From: Candidatus Kapaibacterium sp.
GTDB lineage: Bacteria > Bacteroidota > Ignavibacteria > Kapaibacteriales > UBA4661
NCBI GenBank assembly: GCA_025455065.1
Contig: JALONG010000010.1
Span: 1-64,000, forward strand
Length of the DNA: 64,000 nt
Direction: 5' to 3'
In this document: positions 25,433 through 35,106 of the stretch, piece after piece
Position numbering within the stretch: position 1 is the stretch's first letter
Layout: the number at the start of each line of letters is the position of its first letter
Position numbers and translations under genes: made by a program
The notes under the pieces: generated by a model
The model's database searches: none
The model's input: the letters and a program-made list of their open reading frames with translations, nothing else
Told to the model about the DNA's origin: nothing

Positions 25433-28400
25433 CTACGCCCCGCGCAGCGTCACTCGCGCAATCACACTCCCTGCCTCTTCCGACAATGAAAAACTGTGCC
25501 GCCCCGGAAACAAGACCTGAAGCCGTTCACGGATGTTCCTCATGCCTGTTCCCGTGCCTTCGGGCTTGGTGGTGTGTTCGGGAATTGTCAGTGAGCCGGA
25601 ATTGGACACTTCCAGATGTAATGCGCTTTTGCCGTCATCTTCCTGTTTCATCGCCGCACGGATGCAGATTTCAAGCGGCATCGGGCTTGTTCGCATACCA
25701 TATTTCACGGCATTTTCCACAAGCGGTTGCAGCATAAAGCCCGGAACGTAGTAATCATCGGCTTCGGGAGTGGTTTCGATGCTGACGTGCAGACGCTCTT
25801 CAAAGCGCACTTTTTCAATGTCGAGATAACTTTGCACCGCCTTGATTTCCTCTGAAAGCGGCACTGTTGGAAGCCCCGCGGGTTGCAGCGCATAGCGCAA
25901 ATATGCCATAAGCGTTCTGAGCGTGCGCACGGCGTGATTGCTGTCTTCTTGCACGAGGTCGCTGATGGAAATAAGCGCATTAAAGAGAAAATGCGGGTTC
26001 AGTTGGTAGCGCAGCATCTCAAGTTGGGCGGTGCGGGTCTGCTCGGCAAGCTGGGCGTTGTGCGTGTTCAGCATAGCGTTTAAGCGTTCCACTTCTTGTG
26101 AGCGCTCTTCGGTGCGGCTTTTTTGCTGCTCCAAATCTTGCATAGATGCGGTTAATTGTGCCGTGCGCTGCTCCACAAGCCGCTTCAGTTCTTCATTTCG
26201 CTCACGTAAGCGCCGGACGCGCCAGCGAAAGCCACCCAAAGAACCCCCAACGACTGCTATTGTCACAAGCGCATAAAACCAGCGTGTTTGCCAAAACGGG
26301 GGATGCACAATCACTCTGAGCGCCCGTCCTGTCTCGTTCCAAAGCCCGTCGTTGTTGCAAGCAATGACACGGAAGGTGTATTCGCCACCGTCCAAATTCG
26401 TGTACACCGCTTCGTTCTTGGTGTCTGCGTCAATCCACGATTTATCGAAACCTTCCAATTTGTATTTGTAGCGATTTTTCTCCGGTGCAGAAAAATTGAG
26501 CGCGGCAAACTCAAACGTGATAAAATTATCGGTGTACCAAAGTTCAATTTCCTCTGCTTCGCTGATAGAAACAGGCAGCGCGGCGGGTGTGTTGAATTTT
26601 TTCAATGCCGTAATCACTACCGGAGGAATGTAATTGTTGTCCTGCACAGAATCGGGATGAAACCGCACAAAACCTGAACTCGTGCCGAAATATACACTGC
26701 CGTCGCGCCCTTGCGTATAAGCCCGTGAACTGAACTGTTCGGGCTGAGCGTCGTTTTTCATCATTGCCGTACCCAAACCGTCGCTAACGTCGTAGTAATG
26801 CGCCTTTTCGGTGCGCGGCGTGAATTTTGTAATGGTGCTGCTGCCCATAATCCAGATGTTCCCCCGCGTATCACCCACAACAGCCGATAAAACCTCATTC
26901 GGTAAGCCATGCTGTGTGCCATAGCGCGTAAAAACTTGGCTGCGGCGGTCGAATTTATCCAAACCCGCATCGGTCGTAATCCAGAGCGTTCCGTCGGACA
27001 ATTCGCACACGCTGGAAACCGCATTACTACTGAGAGAACGGCTATTGTGAGGATTATGCAAATGCCGCGTGAAGGCTTGAATAGTGGGATGGAAAGCGTT
27101 CAAACCGTCTTCATATGTGCCAATCCACAGCGTACCGTCAGCAATAAAGCGGTCTTCGGTGATAGTGCTGATACTGTTGCTGCTCAGGGTTGAGATTTTT
27201 TGCGGGTTGGAGCGGTATTGCGTAAAGGTTTCGCTCACGCGGTCGAAAAGATTCAAGCCGTTAATCCACGTGCCAATCCACAAGCGCCCTCGGCGGTCTT
27301 CGTAGATGCAGGAAATATTATCGCTGCTGATGCCGGAAGAATCGGCGCTGTTTTGCCGAAAGGCGCGAAAACGCTTGGTTTTGCGGTCGAATATGTTCAA
27401 TCCGCCCGCCGTTGTGCCAATCCACAAGGTTCCCAAGCGGTCTTCGTAAATGCAGGAAATGGTATTGCTGGAAATCGAGGTTCTGTCACGCTTATCGTGC
27501 TGGAAGAGTTCCCATGCGCCTGTGCGAGGCGAATAGCGAAACAAGCCGTGTTCTGTGCCTATCCACACCAAACGCTCAGAATCCTCGTAAATGCACAAGG
27601 TCAAAAATGCTTTGCCGTCGGGAAGCGAGGAAATATCAGGTCGGAAGGGGGTAAACTTACGAAGGGAGCGGTCAAGTTTGTAGAGCGAACCGTCGGTCGC
27701 GCCAAGCCAGAGAATACCTTGCTTGTCCTCGAAAATGCTTGTAAAAAAGCGCCCTCCGGCAAATTCGTTGGTGTAATGCCGCTTTGTCGTGGTGTCGGTA
27801 TTCCGTGCTTCGGTATTCCGCGCTTGGGTTTTCCTCGCTTCGGCGTTCATCGAAAACAAGCCGCCACCCGCAGTGGCGCACCAAATCTCGCCTGTATGCT
27901 CTTGCAAGAGCGCAATGACGCGGCTTTGACCGCTCAAGAGTAGTTCGCTTGTTGTGGATGTTTTTCTGTACAGCGCACCATTGCTTGTTCCGACGAGAAT
28001 GGCATTGCCGCCGTCAGAAGTGCTTTGTGCAAGGGTAACAATCTCCTGTAAAGCGTTATTTTGTGCGGTATTGCGTTGTTTAGGCAGTGGGGGTAATGCG
28101 ATTGGAATGGCGCGAAATATCCCTTGTTCTGCGTCGAAAAGTTCCAATCCTTGCGATGTTCCCACGTAGAGCGCACCATTCGTAGCACACAAGGCTGTGT
28201 TGATGCGGCTCTTGGTGTGAGTGTAGCGTTTTCCTGTGCTGACGTTTTCGAGAGAATATTCTCTGCAAACCCAGATTGCACCGTGCTTATCGGCGATAAG
28301 CGCCGTAATGATGTTTTTGGAAGAAGTATCGCCAGAGTGAGCAACGATGCGGTCTTGCCGCCTGTCAAAGCGAAAAAGATTCGTGCTGTTTGCCAGCCAC

Positions 28401-28735
28401 AGTGTGCCGCTTGAATCTTCACACAAGGCACTCACCGCATTGTCAAGACTGCCTTTGTCAGGATTGATGCGGTATGCAACAAAATTTCGCCCGTCGTATC
28501 GGTGCAAACCGCTTTCACCGGCAAACCACAAAAAACCGCGTTTGTCTTGTACGATGCTTGAAATAGCGCTTTGTGGGGCTTCGGGGTGTGGGGCGATGCG
28601 CTGAAATTCTTGTGCGGTGGCGGGGAAATGCAAGAGTAGAGCCAAGAAGAAGATAGAAAGCGTTACAAATCTTCCCCCGTAGCGCAGACATTCCTGTCTG
28701 CGCCACCTGTACCCCCAATACGCGCAGCGTATCAT
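25433..28735 (-). CDS. Two-component-propeller sensor histidine kinase (LytS/YehU-type)
   Basis: About 1100 residues. A signal/anchor segment ends in LLLHFPATAQ, followed by about a dozen propeller blades (RGFLWFAGESGLHRYDG, GTLWIGTTAGGLNIFD, GRLWIGTWINGLNLFD). Next come a Y_Y_Y domain (YKLEGFDKSWIDAD), one membrane helix (WFYALVTIAVVGGSLGGF), a coiled coil and a His_kinase domain with the phosphoacceptor in NPHFLFNALISISDLV. The ATPase segment ends in GTGMRNIRERLQVLFPG. This is a hybrid-like receptor without a receiver or AraC output. The reading frame stays open upstream to a GTG at 28849 that overlaps the ddl stop, but a palindromic repeat lies in that extension (28679-28706, inside even the ATG-28735 version), so the true start is uncertain. 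No response-regulator gene is adjacent. Confidence 0.88.
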   Translation of the reverse strand: MIRCAYWGYRWRRQECLRYGGRFVTLSIFFLALLLHFPATAQEFQRIAPHPEAPQSAISSIVQDKRGFLWFAGESGLHRYDGRNFVAYRINPDKGSLDNAVSALCEDSSGTLWLANSTNLFRFDRRQDRIVAHSGDTSSKNIITALIADKHGAIWVCREYSLENVSTGKRYTHTKSRINTALCATNGALYVGTSQGLELFDAEQGIFRAIPIALPPLPKQRNTAQNNALQEIVTLAQSTSDGGNAILVGTSNGALYRKTSTTSELLLSGQSRVIALLQEHTGEIWCATAGGGLFSMNAEARKTQARNTEARNTDTTTKRHYTNEFAGGRFFTSIFEDKQGILWLGATDGSLYKLDRSLRKFTPFRPDISSLPDGKAFLTLCIYEDSERLVWIGTEHGLFRYSPRTGAWELFQHDKRDRTSISSNTISCIYEDRLGTLWIGTTAGGLNIFDRKTKRFRAFRQNSADSSGISSDNISCIYEDRRGRLWIGTWINGLNLFDRVSETFTQYRSNPQKISTLSSNSISTITEDRFIADGTLWIGTYEDGLNAFHPTIQAFTRHLHNPHNSRSLSSNAVSSVCELSDGTLWITTDAGLDKFDRRSQVFTRYGTQHGLPNEVLSAVVGDTRGNIWIMGSSTITKFTPRTEKAHYYDVSDGLGTAMMKNDAQPEQFSSRAYTQGRDGSVYFGTSSGFVRFHPDSVQDNNYIPPVVITALKKFNTPAALPVSISEAEEIELWYTDNFITFEFAALNFSAPEKNRYKYKLEGFDKSWIDADTKNEAVYTNLDGGEYTFRVIACNNDGLWNETGRALRVIVHPPFWQTRWFYALVTIAVVGGSLGGFRWRVRRLRERNEELKRLVEQRTAQLTASMQDLEQQKSRTEERSQEVERLNAMLNTHNAQLAEQTRTAQLEMLRYQLNPHFLFNALISISDLVQEDSNHAVRTLRTLMAYLRYALQPAGLPTVPLSEEIKAVQSYLDIEKVRFEERLHVSIETTPEADDYYVPGFMLQPLVENAVKYGMRTSPMPLEICIRAAMKQEDDGKSALHLEVSNSGSLTIPEHTTKPEGTGTGMRNIRERLQVLFPGRHSFSLSEEAGSVIARVTLRGA
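28679..28706. repeat. GCGCAGACATTCC palindrome overlapping the kinase N-terminus
   Basis: GTAGCGCAGACATTCCTGTC followed by TGCGCCAC is a single-arm member of the GTGGCACAGACA family. On the minus strand it would encode an Arg-rich stretch just before the signal sequence of the kinase. Confidence 0.7.
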
Positions 28736-28845
28736 CTTCGATAGGCTGTATTGCCGATTGTTACGCCTGTCGGCGTTGAGGACACAGATAGGTGAGCGCT
28801 GCGCTCGGTCTGTGCTACGGGAGGGAAAGAGAGGTGCTTGGGTTC

Positions 28846-29868
28846 TCACGAGAGTTCAATAATTTTTTCACACAGTTCGCCGAAGTCCATTCCAAGCGCT
28901 GCTGCGGCTTTCGGTACAAGGCTTGTTCCTGTCATGCCCGGAAGCGTGTTTACTTCCAAGCAAAACGCCTGAAATTCGTCGTTCAAACGGAAGTCCACGC
29001 GGCTGTACGCCTTGCATCCAAGCGCTTCGTGGGCGGAAAGGGCAAGTTGCGACACGAAATCTTCCACGTCGGGCGGCAATTCTGCGGGGCAGATGTATTC
29101 GGTGCGCCCTTTGGTGTATTTGTGCGCATAGTCGTAAAAGCCTGTATCGGTGCGGATTTCGATGATTGGCAGTGATTCATCACCCAGCACTGCAACCGTC
29201 AATTCCCGTCCTTCGATAAACTGCTCAACAAGGATGATTTCGCCCCATTGTGCGGCTTCTTCGATGCCGCGTTTGATGTCGTCCACATTGCCATTTGGCA
29301 CAATCGTAATTCCAACGGTTGAACCCTCTGTATCGGGCTTGATTACTACACCTTCGCCGAGTTCGGAGCGAAGTTCATCCGCAAGGTCGTACTCTACACC
29401 CTTTTCACGAATACTCGCCGACGAAAGCGTGATAAATGCAGGCGTAGGAATACCGACACTTTGAAAAATGCGCTTGGAAGCAAGTTTGCTCATGGCGATT
29501 GTGCTGGAGAGCATACGGCTTCCGGTGTAGGGAATACCGTGCATATCCAGCAAGGCTTGGATATAGCCGTCTTCGCCGTATTTCCCGTGCAGTGCCAAAA
29601 ACACCGTGTCAATGCCCTGCAAATGCGGTGATTGCACACATTCCACAAGGCTTTTCGGGGAAAATGAGGCTAATTCTTCGGCACTCGGCTCTTTTCCGGC
29701 ATCGGCTTGGAATGTTGCGAGGTCTATCAGTCCCGCAGCGCCTTTTGCAGGGTCGAGAGCAATAACCTTGTGTCCACGCGCTTGGAGAGCCTCCGCAACG
29801 GCTTTCCCGCTTGCAAACGAGACATTTCGCTCGGCGGAAATTCCGCCCATGAGTACGGCTATGTTCAT
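28846..29868 (-). CDS. ddl: D-alanine--D-alanine ligase
   Basis: A 340-residue ATP-grasp ligase that makes D-Ala-D-Ala for peptidoglycan. Visible are the N-terminal MNIAVLMGGISAERNVSFAS (serine-containing substrate loop), HGKYGEDGYIQALLDMHGIP (about residues 94-113), the ATP-binding VVIKPDTEGSTVGI and EGRELTVAVLG. The C-terminal metal site is in CLEVNTLPGMTGTSLVPKAA (about 303-322). Length and motif order are normal. Its TGA stop overlaps a GTG of the downstream kinase frame. A -7-like TATCTTTG lies upstream on the minus strand (29926-29933), without a clear -33 partner. Confidence 0.96.
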   Translation of the reverse strand: MNIAVLMGGISAERNVSFASGKAVAEALQARGHKVIALDPAKGAAGLIDLATFQADAGKEPSAEELASFSPKSLVECVQSPHLQGIDTVFLALHGKYGEDGYIQALLDMHGIPYTGSRMLSSTIAMSKLASKRIFQSVGIPTPAFITLSSASIREKGVEYDLADELRSELGEGVVIKPDTEGSTVGITIVPNGNVDDIKRGIEEAAQWGEIILVEQFIEGRELTVAVLGDESLPIIEIRTDTGFYDYAHKYTKGRTEYICPAELPPDVEDFVSQLALSAHEALGCKAYSRVDFRLNDEFQAFCLEVNTLPGMTGTSLVPKAAAALGMDFGELCEKIIELS

Positions 29869-30170
29869 GCTTTATGGTGTAAAAAATTGAGGAAATTGGT
29901 TTCGTTATACCAGCAATTCTGCAACCAAAGATACAAAAAATCAGGTATTTTCGTCTTGAGAACTCCATTACTGCACGGAATTTTTGTCTCGTTTTGGGAG
30001 AATTTAGAGAAATTTGTGGAAAACCTTCCTGTTCTGGGGATATTTTGATTTGTGCAGGAATCTTCTTCGTCGTAATTTCCTGCTTGCGTAATTTTCGCAT
30101 AATTGCTGCATTTTGAAACAGATACCCATTCACCAAAGCGCCATTTCATGCGCTTCCTTTGCAGGTTTGC

Positions 30171-30707
30171 ATGATTCAATCTTGGGAAACTCTCGACCAA
30201 ACAACGGTCGCGGATTTGAAAATTTTTTCCGCCCTTGCCGTGCGTCGGAGACACCCCAAAACCAATGCCGTCGGCACGTTTACTGTGCTTGATTCTGCCG
30301 AATGGGTGAATATCATTCCGCTCACAGCAAACAATGATGTGGTGATGATTCGCCAATACAGGCACGGCACAGACAGCATCACGCTTGAGGTTCCGGGCGG
30401 TTTGGTAGAGCGCGGCGAAGATCCCGCAGAAGCAGGCATGAGAGAATGTCGTGAAGAAACCGGATATGCCGCCTCCGAACCCGCACTATTTCTAGGCGCA
30501 ACCGAACCCAATCCGGCATTTATGAACAATCTATGCCATTCGTTTTTGTGGAAAAACTGTACGCTGCAACACGCACAAGCCTTTGACCAATTTGAAGATA
30601 TTGACGTTGAACTTGTGCCGCTTGAGGCAATACCAAACCTCATTCGTCAAGGCGCAATCAGACATTCGCTCACGCTGACAGCGTTTTTCTACTTCAATTT
30701 GAAGTAA
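30171..30707 (+). CDS. Nudix hydrolase, ADP-ribose pyrophosphatase-like
   Basis: A 178-residue protein. The Nudix box GGLVERGEDPAEAGMRECRE, continuing ETGY, lies at about residues 76-99 and has the full GX5EX7REVXEEXGU pattern. The preceding VVMIRQYRHGTDSITLEVPG strand pair is typical of NudF-type ADP-ribose pyrophosphatases. These cleave ADP-ribose or ADP-sugars to AMP and sugar phosphate. The ATG at 30171 is chosen because upstream sequence is not family-like. Substrate assignment is from family resemblance only. Confidence 0.88.
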   Translation: MIQSWETLDQTTVADLKIFSALAVRRRHPKTNAVGTFTVLDSAEWVNIIPLTANNDVVMIRQYRHGTDSITLEVPGGLVERGEDPAEAGMRECREETGYAASEPALFLGATEPNPAFMNNLCHSFLWKNCTLQHAQAFDQFEDIDVELVPLEAIPNLIRQGAIRHSLTLTAFFYFNLK

Positions 30708-30741
30708 GTTTTTCGCAACCATTTGTCATCTCACGAAAGAA

Positions 30742-30862
30742 AGAACGCGGATTGAGAGGATGAAGAAGAAGATGTAGAGGATTTTTTTGCTTGAGATACT
30801 CCTTGAGATACTCATTGTTCCGGAATCTTCTCAATCCTTTCAATCCTCATCATCCGCGTTCC
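30742..30862. repeat. GGATTGAGAGGATGA periodic palindrome
   Basis: The left arm GAACGCGGATTGAGAGGATG (30743 on, with further GAAGAAGAT and AGAGGAT units) is complementary to the right arm ending CATCATCCGCGTTC at 30861. The units GGATTGA, GGATGA and AGGATT recur about every 10 bases. The loop contains a direct repeat of TTGAGATACTC. It lies between the Nudix and parA genes. Confidence 0.75.
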
Positions 30863-30932
30863 CCTGCACAAGACTTAGACAGTTACAATTTTTCTCTGCA
30901 TTCCAACATTTTTCGATTTTCATTATTTCTCT

Positions 30933-31805
30933 ATGGCACGTGTAATCGCCGTTGCAAACCAAAAAGGCGGTGTCGGCAAGACCACAACAGCCGTCAATCT
31001 TTCTGCGTCCTTTGCCGCAGCCGAGCAATCAACGTTGCTCATTGACATTGACCCGCAGGCAAATGCGTCCAATGGTTTGGGCATAAAAACCCGCGAATTG
31101 GACAAGACTGTTTATGAGGTCATCGTCGGAACAACGCCTGTTCACGACGCGATTGTTCATTCCGAAATGCCGCATCTGGACGTGCTTCCGTCGCATATCA
31201 ACTTGGTAGGTGCGGAAATTGAGATTGTGGATGTGAAAAATCGGGAACGATTGCTTGCAGAGCGCATCAACGCTGTGCGCGACAAGTATAAGTTTGTGGT
31301 GATTGACTGTCCGCCGTCGCTGGGGCTTTTGACGTTGAACGCACTCACGGCAGCAGATTCTATCCTCGTTCCGGTGCAGTGCGAATACTACGCGCTGGAA
31401 GGTTTGGGGCAGCTTTTGAACACGATTTCGATTGTCCGCAAGCACCTGAATCCGCGCTTGGAAATTGAGGGTGTGCTTTTGACAATGTACGATAACCGTT
31501 TGCGCCTTTCTAACCAAGTCGTGCAAGAAGTAACGCGGCATTTGGGCGAAAAAGTCTGCAAAACCATTATCGGGCGTAATGTCCGCCTTGCTGAAGCGCC
31601 AAGTCACGGGAAGCCTGTTATTCTCTACGATGCGCTGTCTATCGGCGCGAAACATTATCTGGATTTAGCGCAAGAAATTCTCGACCGTGAAAAACAGCGT
31701 CTTTCGGGTAAAAACGGCGCAATCACGGAAACAGGAGCGGTTGTGGCAGCCGCAGGTGCGGCAGTTTCCGCAGTGGCTTCGGCAATGCAAGAACCGACGA
31801 AATAA
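30933..31805 (+). CDS. parA: Chromosome partitioning ATPase ParA/Soj
   Basis: A 290-residue ParA-type ATPase. The deviant Walker A box KGGVGKTT (residues 11-18) carries both signature lysines, and the [13 protein letters not shown] segment and [17 protein letters not shown] (Walker B region) follow. It moves chromosome origins together with ParB. The core is followed by an Ala/Val-rich tail ([18 protein letters not shown]) not found in most Soj proteins. parB lies 65 bases downstream, the normal operon order. Genes typical of the replication origin (gidA, gidB, dnaA) are not adjacent. Confidence 0.95.
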   Translation: MARVIAVANQKGGVGKTTTAVNLSASFAAAEQSTLLIDIDPQANASNGLGIKTRELDKTVYEVIVGTTPVHDAIVHSEMPHLDVLPSHINLVGAEIEIVDVKNRERLLAERINAVRDKYKFVVIDCPPSLGLLTLNALTAADSILVPVQCEYYALEGLGQLLNTISIVRKHLNPRLEIEGVLLTMYDNRLRLSNQVVQEVTRHLGEKVCKTIIGRNVRLAEAPSHGKPVILYDALSIGAKHYLDLAQEILDREKQRLSGKNGAITETGAVVAAAGAAVSAVASAMQEPTK

Positions 31806-31870
31806 TCAATCACACACAGTCTCACTCCTTCTCTCGCTCAAGACATTCTCGCACATCCTTCACGCACATT

Positions 31871-33007
31871 ATGGCAAAACGCGCTATTTCCCTTGGCAAA
31901 GGCTTAGATGCTCTGCTTCCTTCAAGTTTCAGTATTGAGCCGCCTGACGCTGCAAAACCGGACGACGGACAGTCAGTCGGCGTTATTGCTATGATTGATG
32001 TGAAGCGTGTTCGCCCAAATCCCATGCAACCGCGTCAGGACTTTGACCGCGAGGCATTGGAAGATTTGAAAAAGTCTATCAAGGAAAAAGGCGTAATTCA
32101 GCCGATAACGGTGCGCCGTATGGACAACGGGTACGAGATTATCGCCGGAGAGCGCCGCGTCAGAGCCTCAACGGAAGTGGGCTTGCAGACTATTCCCGCG
32201 TACATTCTGGATGTGGAAACCGACGCGGATATGCTTGAATTGGCGCTGATTGAAAACGTTCAGCGTGAAAATTTGAATCCCGTCGAAGTAGCACTTGGGT
32301 ACAAGCGCCTTATGGAAGAATGTCATCTGACGCAGGAAGAAGTCTCGAAAAAAGTCGGTAAAGACCGCACCACGATTACCAACTTCCTCCGCCTTTTGCG
32401 GCTTCCGGGAACAATTCAAGAATCGCTCCGCAAAAAAACGCTTTCGATGGGACACGCCCGTGCAATTTTGGCTGTTACCGATGAACGCAAGCAAATAAGC
32501 GTCTTTGAGCAGGTTCGCGCTCAGGAACTTTCCGTGCGCCGCACTGAGGAAATCGTCAAAAAAATCGAAGCAGGAGCCAGCATTGAAGAGGCGTTAGCGG
32601 AAAAACCCGCCGCACAAGCACCACAGGCGTTTCATGGCGCGATTGACCAACCGCTTTCGGAAATTAGCAACCGTGCTGGTTCGGGCGGCTTTGGCGGCTC
32701 GAAAACTCCCCTTCCGGTGGTCAGCACCGACGGTTTTGCTATCCCCGACGACCTCAAAGACGATTTTGCCCCCGCAGAAGCCGATGACCTGCCGGAGCGC
32801 ACCAAATCAAGCATGGAAGCGCCACAAAAAGATGCAACAATCGTTGCGCTGGAAACAAAATTCCGGCATATTTTAGCAACGCAAGTGCGCATCAAAACTC
32901 GTCCCAATACGCAAAGCGGTTCGATTGAAATTGATTTTTATTCCAATGACGAACTTGAGCGTTTAACGGAGTTATTGGAAATTATTGAGCGTGAGCAGTA
33001 TTCGTAG
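31871..33007 (+). CDS. parB: Chromosome partitioning protein ParB/Spo0J
   Basis: A 378-residue DNA-binding CTPase. It opens MAKRAISLGKGLDALLPSSF, the classic ParB start. The N-terminal CTP-binding domain has IRPNPMQPR-like VRPNPMQPRQDF and the GERR box in YEIIAGERRVRAS (about residues 88-100). The central helix-turn-helix is LTQEEVSKKVGKDRTTITNF. A linker of about 80 residues rich in Pro, Ala and Asp precedes the dimerisation domain (IEIDFYSNDELERLTELLEI). It is co-transcribed with parA. No parS site was recognised in the window. Confidence 0.95.
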   Translation: MAKRAISLGKGLDALLPSSFSIEPPDAAKPDDGQSVGVIAMIDVKRVRPNPMQPRQDFDREALEDLKKSIKEKGVIQPITVRRMDNGYEIIAGERRVRASTEVGLQTIPAYILDVETDADMLELALIENVQRENLNPVEVALGYKRLMEECHLTQEEVSKKVGKDRTTITNFLRLLRLPGTIQESLRKKTLSMGHARAILAVTDERKQISVFEQVRAQELSVRRTEEIVKKIEAGASIEEALAEKPAAQAPQAFHGAIDQPLSEISNRAGSGGFGGSKTPLPVVSTDGFAIPDDLKDDFAPAEADDLPERTKSSMEAPQKDATIVALETKFRHILATQVRIKTRPNTQSGSIEIDFYSNDELERLTELLEIIEREQYS

Positions 33008-33038
33008 AGGAAGTGTATTCGGTCAGGCGTTTCCCCTC

Positions 33039-33153
33039 CTACCGCTTCGCACCGTCTTCGGGGCGGCGGTAGAACGAATTGCCCGAAAGAAAAATTTTAA
33101 CGTGGAAACCCGTGCGACGGCAGCGTTTTTGAGTGCTTCAGCCGTCGGACGGG
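33039..33153. other. Structured intergenic segment with two hairpins
   Basis: Two stem-loops follow parB. The first pairs CTACCGC near 33040 with GCGGTAG near 33066. The stronger one pairs CCCGTGCGACGGC (33109-33121) with GCCGTCGGACGGG (33141-33153), with one mismatch, around a loop containing CGTTTTTGAG. Neither is followed by a long T-run, so an ordinary terminator is only one possibility. Confidence 0.5.
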
Positions 33154-33222
33154 GAAGAAATACCACTCCCCGACTTTTAACTCACCTTGTGTGTTCTCAT
33201 TTCACTTTATTTTTTGTGTGTT

Positions 33223-35067
33223 ATGCCTCAGCGTTTTGTAACGATTCCGCAGATGTTTCTGCAAGTAACCGATCATTTTAGCGCCCGCAACACAGCACCA
33301 AATCGTGGAGATGCTGCGAAATATGTGTATATGCGAAAGGTCGGAAAAGAGTACGTCGGAATGACCTACGACGAACTCCGCGAACTCACCGAAAATTTTG
33401 CCGCAGGCTTAAAAACGCTTGGCATAGAGCGCGGCGACAAAATTGGTATTGTTGCGGAAAACCGCATAGAATGGGTTGTTTCAGACTTTGCTATTATTGG
33501 TATGGGCGGAATTGACGTACCGATTTTTCCCACGATGACTTCCGCGCAAGAATCCTACATTTTCAACCATTGCGAAGCGAAAATCGTCATTGTCTCGAAC
33601 AAATTTCAACTCAATAAGTTGATGAAAGTTCGTGCGGAACTGACGAAAATGCAATATGTTATCGTGATGAATGATGATGTGGAAATTGACGAGCCGGAAG
33701 TGCTGAAATTTGCCGATGTCGTTCACAAAGGCGCAGCTTCGATGTCGCTTGAAGAGCGCCGTGCGTGGTTTGTGAAAGAGTGCGCCGCGTCGAATCCTGA
33801 CGACCTCATCTCGCTCATTTACACAAGCGGCACAACGGGGAATCCGAAAGGCGTAATGCTCACCAATACAAATTTGGTCAGCAACGTCGAAGGCTCTTCC
33901 GATGCGATTGACATTACCGAAAAAGACACGCTGCTTTCCTTCTTGCCGCTTTGCCACGCTTACGAGCGCACAACGGGCTACTACACGCTCTTTGCGTGCC
34001 ATGCGACGGTAGCATTTGCCGTTTCGATTGACACCGTTGCCGACAATATGAAAGAAGTTCGCCCGACCTATATGACCGCCGTGCCGCGCCTATTTGAGCG
34101 CATTCAAGGGCGAATTTTGACGGCGATTGAAAAAGACACTCCCGCAAAACAGCGCGTCTTTCATTGGGCAATCGGTGTCGGTAAAAAATATGTCAGCCAG
34201 AAATTATCGGGGAAAAATCCCTCGCCTGTGCTGTCCGCACAGTACGCGCTTGCAGACCGCTTAGTTTTTGGAAAAATCCGTGAACGTACCGGCGGACGGC
34301 TTCGCGCCTTCATTTCCGGCGGTGCGGCACTTCCGCAAGACCTTGCGGAGTTTTTCTTTGCCGCAGGCATTACGATTTTGGAAGGCTATGGTTTGACGGA
34401 ATCCTCGCCCGTGCTTTCGGTTACAAGGGCTGCTGCTCCGGCAGTTGGCACAGTCGGCAAGCCGCTGTTTAACGTGCAAATCAAAATTGCGGAAGACGGT
34501 GAAATTTTGGCAAAAGGTCCGAATGTGATGCGCGGGTATCTGCATGATGAGGAAGCCACCAAAGCAGTGATTGACGATGACGGCTGGCTGCATACGGGCG
34601 ACATTGGTCTTATCAACCCCGCAGGAAACCTTGTTATTACCGACCGCAAAAAGAATATTTTTGTCTCAAGCGGCGGAAAAAATATCGCTCCGCAGCCGAT
34701 AGAAAACACGCTGACGCAGAGCCGCTTTATTGACCAAATCGTGCTTATCGGCGACAAACGTGAGTTCTGCACGGCGCTGATTGTGCCGGATTTCGAGTAT
34801 TTGAAAGAATACTCTTCCATGCACGGTTTGAGTTATCCTGATGCAAAATCTATGATTGAAAGCGACGTGTTGCTGCAAGCAATTCAGCGTGAAATAGACG
34901 GTTTGCAGGTAGATTTTGCGAAGTTCGAGAAAGTGCGCAAATTTGCACTGATGGACAGAGCATTTACGGTTGAAGATGGCGAAATTACGCCCAAATTGAA
35001 CGTGCGTCGGCACGTCATTGAAAAGAAATTTGCCGACAAAATCGAGAAAATGTACGCGGAAGTGTGA
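33223..35067 (+). CDS. Long-chain fatty acid--CoA ligase (AMP-forming)
   Basis: A 614-residue acyl-activating enzyme. The phosphate-binding loop YTSGTTGNPKGVMLTN lies near residue 199, the adenine motif GYGLTESSPVLSV near 387, and WLHTGDIG plus DRKKNIFVSSGGKNIAPQPI near 455-495. The overall plan, with a long insertion before SGGAALP, matches bacterial long-chain ligases of the FAA1/FadD15 type that convert fatty acids to acyl-CoA. The catalytic lysine expected close to the C-terminus appears in GEITPKLNVRR. The ATG at 33223 is preferred over upstream starts, which would add an unrelated hydrophobic stretch. Confidence 0.92.
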   Translation: MPQRFVTIPQMFLQVTDHFSARNTAPNRGDAAKYVYMRKVGKEYVGMTYDELRELTENFAAGLKTLGIERGDKIGIVAENRIEWVVSDFAIIGMGGIDVPIFPTMTSAQESYIFNHCEAKIVIVSNKFQLNKLMKVRAELTKMQYVIVMNDDVEIDEPEVLKFADVVHKGAASMSLEERRAWFVKECAASNPDDLISLIYTSGTTGNPKGVMLTNTNLVSNVEGSSDAIDITEKDTLLSFLPLCHAYERTTGYYTLFACHATVAFAVSIDTVADNMKEVRPTYMTAVPRLFERIQGRILTAIEKDTPAKQRVFHWAIGVGKKYVSQKLSGKNPSPVLSAQYALADRLVFGKIRERTGGRLRAFISGGAALPQDLAEFFFAAGITILEGYGLTESSPVLSVTRAAAPAVGTVGKPLFNVQIKIAEDGEILAKGPNVMRGYLHDEEATKAVIDDDGWLHTGDIGLINPAGNLVITDRKKNIFVSSGGKNIAPQPIENTLTQSRFIDQIVLIGDKREFCTALIVPDFEYLKEYSSMHGLSYPDAKSMIESDVLLQAIQREIDGLQVDFAKFEKVRKFALMDRAFTVEDGEITPKLNVRRHVIEKKFADKIEKMYAEV

Positions 35068-35106
35068 GATAGTATGCGCACAAGAATAATATGTGTCTAA
35101 ACAACA

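Noticed and set aside
27200-27943. Plus-strand reading frame (247 codons) opposite the histidine kinase
   Set aside because: Antisense shadow of propeller blades with no independent support.
30925-30945. CACGTG at the parA start as a parS half-site
   Set aside because: Only the central six bases match. The surrounding TGTT/AACA parts of parS are absent.
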